Source: Phoronis ovalis
Taxonomy: Eukaryota; Phoronida; Phoronidae
Direction of reading: 5' to 3'
DNA: 25,150 nucleotides
Assembly: GCA_028565635.1 (NCBI GenBank)
Contig: JAOXYB010059723.1
Span: forward strand, 1-25,150
Position 1 is the stretch's first letter, and the number at the start of each line of letters is the position of its first letter. Made by a program: the position numbers and the translations under genes. The notes beneath the pieces were generated by a model. It saw nothing but the letters and a program-made list of their open reading frames with translations. It ran no database searches and was not told where the DNA came from. Below are positions 1-12,600 of the stretch, in pieces.

Positions 1-268
1 GCACTTTGACCTGTATTTACCCTGTGCCGAATATGAAACCGATCGGGTAAAAACTGAAGCTGTTATCGCGAGACAAAAAAGTGTTACATACGACAACAAC
101 GACAACGACGCCTACACTACGACACTATGCCCATTCCACTATGGTGGATGGGCATAAAAAGTTAGCTCTTTATTAAAAACAAATTTTACAATCATGCTTT
201 CATACAGATATTATAGTGGAATATATACTATAGCAATGAAACTTGCATCATGCTTAATAGGAACTTAC
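1..268. other. Left-edge dynein intron with a 13-bp hairpin
   Basis: No dynein-like exon is seen here. Positions 1-170 are less AT-rich than the rest. They contain an AAC/GAC-rich run at about 90-115 and a stem-loop at 126-156 whose arms are TATGCCCAT and ATGGGCATA, extended inward by CCAC/GTGG after one unpaired base. This looks like the end of an interspersed repeat entering from the left. Confidence 0.5.
126..156. repeat. Perfect-armed stem-loop
   Basis: The arms TATGCCCAT and ATGGGCATA, plus inner CCAC and GTGG, form a 13-bp stem interrupted by a single bulged T around a four-base loop. It lies in an intron and has no evident coding role. Confidence 0.75.
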
Positions 269-673
269 TTGAGCCAAAAGTTTTTTCCAACCATAGGTAA
301 GGGAGTCCACTCTTTCTGCATTACCATCATTGAAAAACAGATTATATCTGTTTAGTAACATATAACTCTCTTCAATGGGAGTTATTGTCATGTCAATACG
401 AATTTCTGACTCGCGGATTTCATTCAAACCTCCCATATGAGAGCGGACATCATCCAGATCTTTACAAGGTCGGGTCAGTCTTTTCATCAGGCTATCAATA
501 AATTCAAGTATTTCATCCATCTCGTGTCCACATTTTTCGTTAAGGGCCTTTCCATAAGCCAGTTTCCATGCTTTTGCTTCAACATCCATGGCCAACTTGA
601 GTTGTTCTGTAAGTGTCACTAGTGGACCAACACGAAAGAGTGGTTGTATTTCTTCAATTTCTTTCTCAAGAGT
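269..673 (-). CDS. DNAH8: Dynein exon 24 (residues 1201-1335), last exon in window
   Basis: This is the longest exon here at 405 nt. It encodes [16 protein letters not shown], then [20 protein letters not shown], then [16 protein letters not shown] and YGWKKLLAQ. All parallel the DNAH5 region just ahead of the linker domain. The donor is GTAAGT, and the next exon lies left of position 1. Confidence 0.97.
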
Positions 674-3600
674 CTAATGGAGAAACAGGACATTAGTGAA
701 AATGTGGCAAAGTGTCTTAAAAAAGTAATATTTATTCTAAACAAAGGCTGACCAAAAGTTTCAATTATTTAAATATTATATGCTTTTTACAAAAGATGGC
801 AAATATTGTAGCAGGCATACAACTTTTCCAAACTTTAAAACAATTTTGTACAACCCAGTTACATACCAATCGTATGTGAATATCAAATTCTGCAATCAAC
901 CGTAACTCACATGAGCCTACTGCTGAGTGAGTGAGAACTAACAATTGAATAGCATAATATGACTAGATTGAAGAACTGGAAAACCTGAGGAAAATCTTAG
1001 TTAGGGAGTTAATGTTAAAATTAAGGTAAAATTAAAATTAAGGACTTGAAATACAAAAACCACAGTGACTATTACCTTCTTTATAAATTTTCATAATCAA
1101 AATGAAGAGATAGACATGTAAAAGTATACATTTTTAAAAGGTTATACTTTAATGTTAATGAATCCAAAAGCAAAATGTTGGAAAATAATTCTCATGATCT
1201 TATAAACGGCCTTTTTCGGAAAAATGTGTGTTTTTCAAATTTTAACATCTGAAAAAAATTAAATCAAAAACCCTTGCACCTACAAAGCTGAAATTTGGCA
1301 AAAATTATCTTAATGTATAGATCAACAAAAAAATGTCTCAAATTTTTTAAATCTTGCTTAGTTTAAAAGTTATGAATTTTTAAAGTTCAAAGGTCAGGAT
1401 TTTACTGATTTTGATCTTTGACCCTTAAATTTTAAAAGTTTTTAACTTTTTAACAAAGTAAAATTTTAAAAATCTGAGACACACGTTTGTAGTTATATAT
1501 GTATAGTTCATCTATGCAAAGTTTCAAATTTGTAGGTACAGGTCTTTTTGGCCTAATATTTTTTAAAAATTTGGAGTATTAACTTTTTTTAAATGTATAC
1601 TTTTATATGTCTATCTCTTCATTTTAATTACTAAACACAGGTTGAATTACATATACACATCTTTCTTTGTATCTCGAGCCCTTAAAAAGTTTGTTAGCAT
1701 TTTACCTCATAGTGTTTGATTGTAGCCTCATATTCAGAAAGTATTGGCTTGGATTCAGCAAATGCTTTCACTTTTTCCTCTCTGTCTAAATTCCACAGAT
1801 CCGAATAGATGGTAAATTTGTCAACAATGTTTTGAATTTCAGATTTAAGTGAGCTGAAAATAAAATTACATACTGAACAAATGCTTCTTTATTTTGATCA
1901 CATTTGGCTTTGCTTATGTCTTCATGATTCTCTCCATCAATAAGCAATACATATACTTTGCATGAAAAATATTTCAAAGCTTTGCATCTGTGGTGCAAAA
2001 TCAAAGGGAAAATTACAAGTAGTTTAATAAAAAAAACTAGCAAAAAATGACTTTGACCTCTGATTAATATCTGGATTTATTTAAAAACTTTCTTCACAAT
2101 GCAAGAGTTTACAACCTGAATAGCAATATGACACTATAAAACATTGCACCATATTAAATGCAGAACATGAAATGACATCTTAGTTGAATAGTATACAATC
2201 TCTTTTTCTAACGACATGAAGTAAAACCAAAATAAAGTTTATGAATACCTGATAATGTTATTGAGTTGGATAACAATTTTTACAACATCTTTATGTTCGC
2301 TGATGACCTTGTGAAGCTGTTTGATAGTAAACTGAGGAATGACTTTGGTATCGTCATTATCAGCGGCTGTCGCCTGTTCCAGCTCCTGCAAACAAATCAA
2401 GTTTATTTTTATAGTGGAACTTGTAAAATTATAGTATTTGGCCAAAAACATTATGAACTGTTATACAACACAGCTAAGAATAAGTTTTATACGGTCAAGT
2501 CATTCATTACTTAAATTAAATATTGATATGAATAAAATTGTAGTAAATTATCATCAGCATCTTCACATTTTTTATTTTTCAATTCCACAAGCAACACAGT
2601 AAGAAGCTTAACTTTAAGTCCATCCTATATTCACAACTTCGCAACCAGGTTACAAATCTTTAATGTTTTACTGGCAGCAGTAAATGAAATAAATATGAAA
2701 AAGCTATCAGCTGTGAACTATATTGCTAGTTTTTGAAAAATCTTTTAATACATTCTAGTTGATGGTATATTTCAGAACAACAGATACTAAGTGCAAAGAA
2801 AATGACTATAACACAATTTTCTTGTAAACGTTTGATAGCCATGCTTAAAGGACACATATTTCCCTTTTGCGAGTACACATCGTTTACCTTACCCATTGCT
2901 ACAACATACACCATCCCCTGACAACAAGAAATAATAATTCCACAATAGACCACTTACATTATAGTGGGCAGAAAAAGATAACATTATAAGCAACAACGTA
3001 TAGTAGATATCAATAATAATAAATGTTTATCTGCCAACATGTACAAACTGTTAGACTTTTATGTTTTGATGAGAAGAACGTAGAATAGTGCCTGGTATTT
3101 TATAATGTGTTTATAGATACATAACATGTAAACAAATGATCTATTGAAAAACAAAGAACACTTTAACTTTTCTTATGTTACCATATCATGCATAAAGCTT
3201 GGTAACAAACCTTTTTGGTCCAGTACTGTTTTAAATACAAAACAAAACAGAAACAGAATAAACATTTGGATTTATTTACATTGTGTGATAGCCTAAATTT
3301 CTTACTAATTGTTGGATGATTCAAGAGATAACTACTGCATTGTATGCATCTGTACAACAAGATAGCACAGTACAATACCGACTACAGAAGTAAAAGTGTT
3401 AGAACAAATAATGACAGCTCTAAATACATACTGATACTAAACTGAAACTTTTAAAGAAACAAGGAATAACTTCTTCCTATTCTCATGACAACAAAAAAAT
3501 CTGTTTGCCTATATACATCTGAATATCTAAATTTATAACACAAAATATGAACAGGGGCATCTCACCTTCTGTTGAAGTTTTTGATGTAATATCATGTGAT

Positions 3601-6600
3601 CCCATGGGGGAATAAATTGAGACATTTTCAACATGACTTGAACAGCTTTATTCAGCATCGACTGCATGTCATCTAAACTAGGTCTCATCACCACAGAAGG
3701 GAGAGCCAGCACAATGTCTGCTCTGAACAGTGGTGGCTTCTTAGATTCCTCATCCTCCTTGTTTGACATATACTTGTTGCTCATCTGAACACGTCTCTTG
3801 AGAGCATCCAATGACAAACGTGTACCTAAACAAAACACAATCAATGTGAATCTCTCATAACACCATCTAAATAAATAATACTGAGCAAATGTTAATATAA
3901 TAAAGATTTCCTAATTGTTCGATATGTTGTGGCTACTCAAACAGATTCATGGAAAAATCAAGATTGACCATGCATTTAGGATTTTTTTTTTATTTGTACT
4001 TACTTCGGCAGTACATATACTAAATTTAGAAGTAAAAAAAAGAACCATGTCTTCTTATATTTTGGAAATTACAATAGAGTGTTAAAAGAATCTCACTAGA
4101 ATATAATATATGGGGGGGGGGGGGGGATAGAGCACAAACATTTAAGGACAATCAAACATTATATAGAAATTGTGAATTCTGTTAAATGAATTTAAGAGCA
4201 AAATAACTTACTTTTTGTTTGACAATATTTAGTTATTTTAAATACTAGATAAAATCCTGCTTACATTTAACTAAAGCTTCTGTGTTCCTCTGGGTAAAGT
4301 TATTTAACATCTGGTACAGGGAACAAGCCATACATTCACCACAACGTTGTTTCTTGTGTTTTGCGTCAGGATGAGTACAATTATAGCTTTCTTCTGGTGA
4401 TAAATTCTCCAATTCACTTTCAGTCATGCCTGCTTTCAACATATCTACAAGATCACTAACAGCAGTCTCAACCTGGCTGCTTTGTCTGTAAAATGAGAGA
4501 CATGACAAAAATAACACATTTAGCACATATTAGCTGGTCTCTAATGTTCACATCAGACACTAAAACCTGAGTTAGGGAGTTAAAGTTGTGTCCTACAGAT
4601 AGCCTTTTTTTGATCAAATGGTATTTTTATGAAATAAGTTGCATGACAGATCATTCTGCAATTTCAAATTCTTTCAATGCAACTACCAGATATACAAAAT
4701 ATGTTTACCTTTTAGTTATAACACAAAATGAGGCAACAAAACTGCCTAGTTTACAAAAACTTTTCTCACAGCTGTTAAGGACTCTTACTTTGTAGCTCTT
4801 TTTCCACCATGATTGCTTTCAACAGGAAATCGTATAAGAATTCCCCTCTCATTTGTTTTTTTGTGATGCAGAAAAATAAATAAACTATTTTGAACAATTA
4901 ACTTACTTAGCAAGCTGCTCAGCAACTGATCCACAAGTATCTTCTGTAAGCTTGAGAAATGTGTCAATAGTAATAGGGTCATCCTCAGGCAGTACACACA
5001 GTGGCGTTAGTGACATATCCTTCAGCACAGACTCAATACGGCAATCAAGGATATCTTTCAAATTCTTGGCAAGCAATTCGACATCATGCATGGCTTTATA
5101 AATGCTGGCAATATCTGAAAAGTAATAACATATTTAGGTTTAAAAATCAAGATATTTGGATTAGCCCAACAATTTCCACAGAAAGAAAACAATTTGAGTA
5201 GCAAGAGGCATGATGAACAGGACAATGGCTTAATATGAATGAATAAGCACACCTTGTGCTGAATAAATGTTCTAAGAATTTCTTTGTTTTTTTGAAATGT
5301 CATTATAGAATAATTCCATTTCTTTTCACTTATAATAAAATAAAGTACTGACCTATTCTAGAGTATGTCACTCCATTAAATGCTACTGATTTACTTTTAA
5401 AAAAAAAATAGTAGCAATAACAAAATTCCAAACAATGAATTTATTAACAACATAAACTAACATTTTGTGATGCAGACGTCTAATTCCACATGAAAGTGAG
5501 TTTTTACACATTATATCAGACACGCTAGTAGTCAATAATACTTACAGTTGTCAAGATTGAGTGAAGTCCATGTGAGTGAAACGAGACCTGGGTTAAGTGC
5601 ATCATTAACACGGTCTCTATATGGTTTCAACAATGGCAGAATAATTTGAGGAATACTCTTCACAATTCTATCATATTCAAGTAACATTTCCTCGAGACTG
5701 AAAAAAAGAAATAATAAGATGTATCTAATATTTGGAATTTCTGAATTACTAACAGAAATCAAGATAATCATAAAACAGGAAATTTTAAAAAGTTTTGTGG
5801 TATTTCCCATGACATGCATAAAAAAAGTTACTAGCACATGAAGATACATTTTCAATTCTGACTATTAACTGTGCATAGTTAAGGAAAAATTATTCAACAT
5901 AGGATCCAGTCCAGTTCTTGATGATTATATTACAGTAAGAAGCATTAATACATGCAATGTCACTAACCTGCGATTAACATCCCTAATTTTATTTTCATTC
6001 ATACACAAGGAAGCTGCAGCTTCTGGCACTTCTAAGCCCAGACGCTCAATATACTTTGCTTCTTTCATCAGCTCAAAAACTTGTGGGTCAAAGTTCACAA
6101 AAAGCTCTAGAGTATCTGGGTGGCTCACAAGTAGTGAAGCATGAAGGCCAGACTTGGCAGTGTCAACTGCACGGAACCAACCACGATGATACAGCAGTTC
6201 AAACTCCATCAAAACGGCAGCCATCTTGTTGTAATTACGAATGACCTTCTTGGCTTCAGCAGTCTAAAGACAAATTGTACATAATTGCTAGATTAGGATT
6301 CATGGATTCACATGTCTGATAATTTTGCATTTTACACTTTGATTAGGGCTACTTCATATACATGAAGACTTGAAAAGCAACATCTTGATTCTTCATTTAA
6401 TTCCAGTAGAACTTCAAGTATAATTATAGTAGAATTTAGACAACTATGGAACAATAATTTATTGTTTTATGGTGATATCAAACTTCATCTTAAGATATCA
6501 GTTGATTGTGTTGTAGCTGTCGAAATTTGACTAATTTCAGGCATTTCGTTGTCTGTGCAGAATACAACCTTGGTCAAATTTTTTGAAAAGACTATCAGAT

Positions 6601-9600
6601 TCAACGCATTGGTTAAACTTATATTTATATATACTTACCCTCATAATATCTTGCTTCTTTTTCAAAACCTTCATTGGGTTTTCAATTCTTCTATACAGAT
6701 TCCTGGCCCAGGAGATTTTACCAGCAACAGGCGGCAAGTTTCTTGGTATCGGTGGCTCGGATTTGTGTTTCTGATACAACTTACGGACGGTTTCTAGGTC
6801 ACGACCATAATTGCTCAGAATACGCATGTACTTATCATTAAAATCCAATTGAGGACCACCCATTTTCTCAAACTTGCCTAGCAATTCCAAAGCTTTTTCC
6901 GTCTACAAAGAAAATAACTGTTATTTTGAAGTAGCAATTAGGACTCAACACATACCTTTTCATTGTTTTTTTTCCATTTTGCTAAATACAACAATGAAAA
7001 TAAGAGTTAGACAGCATGTGTTTCCAGTTAACTTTCACATTAGTTTGTGTTAATAACCAATTTTACAAACAGTGTTTAGAAGCTAGTCTTACCGAAAGTG
7101 ACCTTTCAAACCATGAATCCATGAACATTTGAATGTTTGATTGCAGAGCGTCAAACTGGCTGCGAAAATCCAAGTAGTCACTGTCGAACTATAAAATAAA
7201 AAAGTTTATTAACACTTTTAATCACATGCATAATAAGTGTCATTTTCCAAAGTATTAGGCACATCCTCAAATAACATCTTACATCACGTTAGTTACTTAT
7301 ATTTAGCACACAGTGTATCCTGGAACAAATCAATTCTTGTCAATAGAATAGTAACCCTTCAGTCACAATATCTCTAACTTCATGATACAAAGTATTTCTC
7401 ACTGTTACCTCTCCTTTTCTGTGATCAAGCACATCATAGTTCTTCTTTTTCACATTTTCAACGATAGTTTTATAGCGCACAACTATGGTATCTGTGCCTT
7501 CCAGCTTCACATCTGCCAAACCGGAATAGCTTTCAATAGTGTTGTTCATATCTGCTAATTTCGTGAGACGTTTACAGAAAGTGTCAAATTTTCCAAAAAT
7601 GTAGTTTTCACTAAAAAAGTATAATGAGGTGGAAATTATTTAACACAAAACAGAATTTTTGTATTACCCTTAACCACGTGTAGATATAAATTAAAATTAG
7701 AAATTGACACATACAGTTTACAGAAAACTTATAAAATAACGAGTTATTACAATAGGTAGTGATCGACAAACTAACAAGTAAATGACATATGTTGTGCATA
7801 GTTTACTCGCTTACCTAAATTCAAACTGTCTCTCATTTGGATTTCCACGCAACTTCTCCTTTGTACGCTGAAAGCATTTCTGATATGCCTCATTCAGATT
7901 GATGCACTCTTGCAAACGTTGAAGCAGCAATGGTCTAAAATAAAGATAAAGGAAAGAAAGTTAGTGAACAGTAATTAGGAATGTATCAGTAGTTTCTACA
8001 TAAGTTTTATTATATAAAGATATCAGCTTTATATACTTATCTGGCATATATATGGAAAATTTGATTCATGTCATAAGAAATCATTTGTAATTCCTTAAGT
8101 TAGAAACTTTGACAATAAAACAAGAATCGCAGTGGGAAGAATATCCCTCGTCGGAACATTTGTAATATTGGAACAATTGGTATCTATGACCTAACAAATG
8201 AGACAGTTATCTCATCTTCCATTGGTTTTAGTTCACTATAAAATACATGTGTAGTATAAATTGAGGTGTATCCATTTGGTAAACATGGTTCTGATCTATT
8301 GTGATTTTTCTCTTGTGTGAAAAGATAGATGGTGGAACGGAAGGACGAATCAGGTAACAGATGATTGCACCATTTATGCAAAAGGATAGCAAAGCTGCCA
8401 TTCTTCACAAACAAAATGATGTATTTAAATATTACCTTGGATGTTCCCATATCTTGGTCACACCGTTAACAATATATGCTTTACAAGTTGTAATCATCTG
8501 ATTGGTCACTTTGACAAATAAAGATGTCATACGCTCAGACGTGTTGTAATACTGAGAGATGCTGTAGATCATGCGGATAGCATTCATCAGACTCGGGATA
8601 GTCTCAATAAGAGATGTCTGTAAAAGACAAAGTTTATGATGTCAATTATTTGAGGACCGACTGACAGAATTTTGAGTAATTCTTGTTGATCTCATTTTGA
8701 TTAACCAGTTCAGTAAATCTAAAATTTTTATCTTCCTGAACACCATATTAGGTGTGGCACTTTTACAGACTGATATATTTATAAAACGCTAACTTGAACA
8801 TTGCAGCAGTCCAATTAAACCACTCACCGGTGTGCACTTGACTAAGGGACCAAAGAACTTGTCTAACGTGTACAAATATTTCACATTATCTTTTGCTTCA
8901 TTGGCAGCATCAGTGATTCGATGGTCAATCTCCTTCCAATGCCTTAAAGACTTTGACTTAGCTACATGCAATACCCCAACAACAGCTTTAGTACGAGGGT
9001 TTTTGATTTGTTCAAGCAAGCTGAAAATAACATAAAGTAAACTTTTCTCACCAAAAATTCACATAAAAACAATGTTACTCTACATCAAGAATCTGCAGTG
9101 GGTAAAATGAGAAGAAAATTTAGTAAACATTTTTCTGCAAAACCTTCACTTGGCCAACAAATATTATCACAGCTATAGCATTAAAAATTACTGGACATGA
9201 ACAAGAATTCAAAGTTAATTCTCGTTGAACCAATGAACTTCCATTGCTCATAGTAAAATTAACAGAATACATACTTGTTAAACTTAGCCATTCTACTTTT
9301 CCAATATGCCAGTTCTGCAGCTGGCCCAATGTCATCTGCTTCTCGTCGCATTTGCTCACTCTCTGTTAGAACTTGATCAATTTGTTTGGCCCAAATTTCT
9401 AAAAGTTCTTCTAACTTCTCAATGAAGTCTCCATTGTTGGCTGTAAAATAAAAATAGAAAAATTTGAAAGACGTTTTCCACAGACAAAAACAAATCTTGA
9501 CAGTTTAAAAACAGTTGTGACACTGATTATATTAGCTAATCTCCAGACAAGTAAAAAAAACTGTTTCTTGCCAAAAGTTAACTGTTTTCTTTCAACAAGG

Positions 9601-12600
9601 ATCATAGTTAGGAAACTGCTCAGTGCAGTACTGTACGTTACTAACAAATACATATAATACAACAATGATGGACCAGGCTAGCTCATATTTGGCAGACAAT
9701 GGCTTCAACATTAACATGAGTACAGTAATAACATCTACATACCTGCTCCCTGATAGTCTGATTGTGTTCTCAGTGCATCCAGCATGTAACCCATATCAGT
9801 GTCTGTTAGGGTCACTTGTCCCTCCATGTTATCCCGAGCTCCTGCTAAGATAGTGACAAATTTCTCCAGAAGTTCCAAGAAATCTTGGATCTGAGCACTG
9901 TTACCATTATCCGTATTAAGGGATCCCCAATTCTGAAAAAAAAAAGAAAAAGTTGATATATTTCCAGTTTTACCTTGACCAATTCTTCTAAGCAGATGTT
10001 ACGATTTTACAAAGTATATTATTTACATTTAATATGAATGGTGGGTCTTTTCTAAAGTTTTAGTAGTTAAGGGTGGCCATTCTCATAACTGAAGAACTTA
10101 CTAGTATAGTAAAAGTTGCACAAAGGGAACATTACAAACTCCTAAATCATCATTTGAGTCATTTAAACACATTGTATCCATAATAACAGTCATACTCTAC
10201 CTCATTAGCATTCAAGACTGGGACCATAATATTCGCAAAATAACTCTCCACGCCTCGTAAAACTCCTTTACTGGCATCTATCATACCAAAGGACACATCC
10301 GTAATAGTATTATGTGTCAGAGGTTTCTCTGTATCTGTTCTCAAGAAGTACAAACAAATTCCAAACAGTCCTTCGGCTGCACCAGTGGTGATAAATAAAC
10401 GTTTTGGAACAGGATTGTTTGGATTATGCACACTAGAAGCATCAGTCCTTGAGGCTACAAGATCTCTTTGCTGAAAGAAAATATTTTTTGTTTTTTCTTT
10501 ATTAAAATCAACCAACAGCTTCTACAAAGTTTAGCTGTCAATTACAAAACAATTGTACTAATGAACCAACTTAGTTAATATTGTATGCTTAATTTTTCTT
10601 TCACTAAACTCAAACAATCACATCTCTTCAAAATTTAGCTATTAATTAAAAACAACGGGGGGGGGAAAAGATATCAATATCACATTAAAAATTGATTTAG
10701 CTACATGTTATCAACTATTGAAAAATATTTCTGTACAGGAACGGATAGTTGATACTGAATCTATTTTTAAGATTTTATATTTTAATTAATTGCGCATAAA
10801 ATGGCTGTTCACAAAATTATGCTTACTGGACTTTCTTGATAGTAAAACATCAGCTTTTTGGGTCCATTGGCTCCAAGGAACTCTTCAATCATTTCAAATT
10901 TGTCATCACCAGCAACAAATTCCTCCACTTGGCTTTTCTCAATACCAAGAGCATTAGCAATCTACAAAATAATGTTTATGATATCAAAACAACTTCACAT
11001 AATTAGATATTAAGTTTACAAGTATTTATTGTATATCTCATTATTGTCATTTTTCACTGTAGGATAAGGGAAACTATGAAGAGGAAAAACAAACAGGACT
11101 AGATTTTGGTCAGTGTATATGTAAACAGTAAGGAATTCTTTTTTGAGTTGCTGAATTATAATTGTTGTAAACTGCAAAAAAATAATTATTTATCAAGGAC
11201 TGCACAGGTAACTGCATATAATAATAGATGTTGTGCCTTAAGTATAAAAATTCATAATTGTCACCATCTGAACTCAAGTTTGACAGGAAACTTTAAACTC
11301 AATATTTATTTTCCATCATTATGTGTTAAATTTTTTATTAGTCATGAATAATACTGATATATAGGTAATTTATACGTACTGGGAGAACTTAACCTTTTAA
11401 AGCAAAGTGCACTTTATATCAAATGGACTGAATATATATATGACAATATTTAATTGAAATCTGACTACATTTCAATGCTACTCTAAATTTCCATTTACAT
11501 CTTGCATATTCTATAGAAATACAAATATCGTATTTTGTAAGTCTTTATTTTTTACAAGCTCATTGATTTTTTTATTTGTAGTAGCCATGTCTTTAACCGT
11601 GTTGAATTAAATGTAACACGTGCATATTCTGTATCTAAGGTAAAAAATCAATAAAACCTTCCTAAGTTGACAGGTGAAGAAAATTCAATAAATAGATAAT
11701 ACATGTTGTAGACACTACAGTGGGAGCTAAGTAAATAAAAGTAGTATTTGCGGGTCGGAATAGATATTTCAGGGGACAATGTTTTAAATGGTACGTTATC
11801 ATTTTTGATATTTACAACAAAGTTAGTTACGGGATAGTATTAATATACTACTGTATTGTGTGTATTTGAATAGGCGCCCTATAATAATTTAAGCATTAAA
11901 TCACAACATGCCCAATGATGTGACCCATGATTTTGAACACAAATAGTACTTAATTAAAAACACTATGTTAAATTTACTAACTGAGTGTCAATAGGTAAAA
12001 TGAAAAGCTTAATTTCATATTTCTTCTATCATTAGCAAATCTTTTCTAACCAAGAACATATTTTTTATTACTAAATATGCAAGGTTGGTCAAGGCTTCTC
12101 ATATCTTGATCTTCTATTAAAGTTTAGAGGTATGGCTAGAATTTCAATATAACTCAAGGAAATAATTTATGGTAGATATTGCCACTGAAACATGAAAAGA
12201 GGGAAGGAACAGTGATCAATGATTAATTCTTTATTGACAGGGAGTACAAAGGATGTTCTAGGGACTTATTGATGTAAGAGTTAATACGCAGTTGATTATC
12301 AATAAACTCATTACTAACCATTGTTTAGTGACCAGAATGTGTACACCTACTATAAAAGCGCGACATAATTCAATAGACTTGACCACCTCAAGTATTATCA
12401 TTGCCTCATTGTAGTGGCCAAACTGTGAAAGTTAAACATGCAAAACATTGCTTTTTGAAATATAGATACTGGAAAAATGAAATACGGACATGCCATCAAT
12501 TTTTTCATTCCTATCTTTGAAGTAAGAGTACCAATTTATGTAAAATGATAATGTAATGTAATAAGAAAATAACCCTTAAAAGCTTGTTTGTTCTTATCAA

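Noticed and set aside
980-1012. Short sequence AAAACCTGAG ... GTTAGGGAGTTAA shared with 4562-4583
   Set aside because: The matches are 10 and 13 bp in AT-rich introns; too short to define a repeat family from two copies.
2726-2953. Minus-strand frame in the intron between dynein exons 22 and 21
   Set aside because: Exons 21 and 22 join in phase without it, and the frame has no dynein similarity.
7340-7408. Continuation of dynein exon 14 past 7409 ([11 protein letters not shown]...)
   Set aside because: The GTAACA donor at 7408-7403 plus the next exon's FDSDYLDF start restore the family sequence; the read-through does not.
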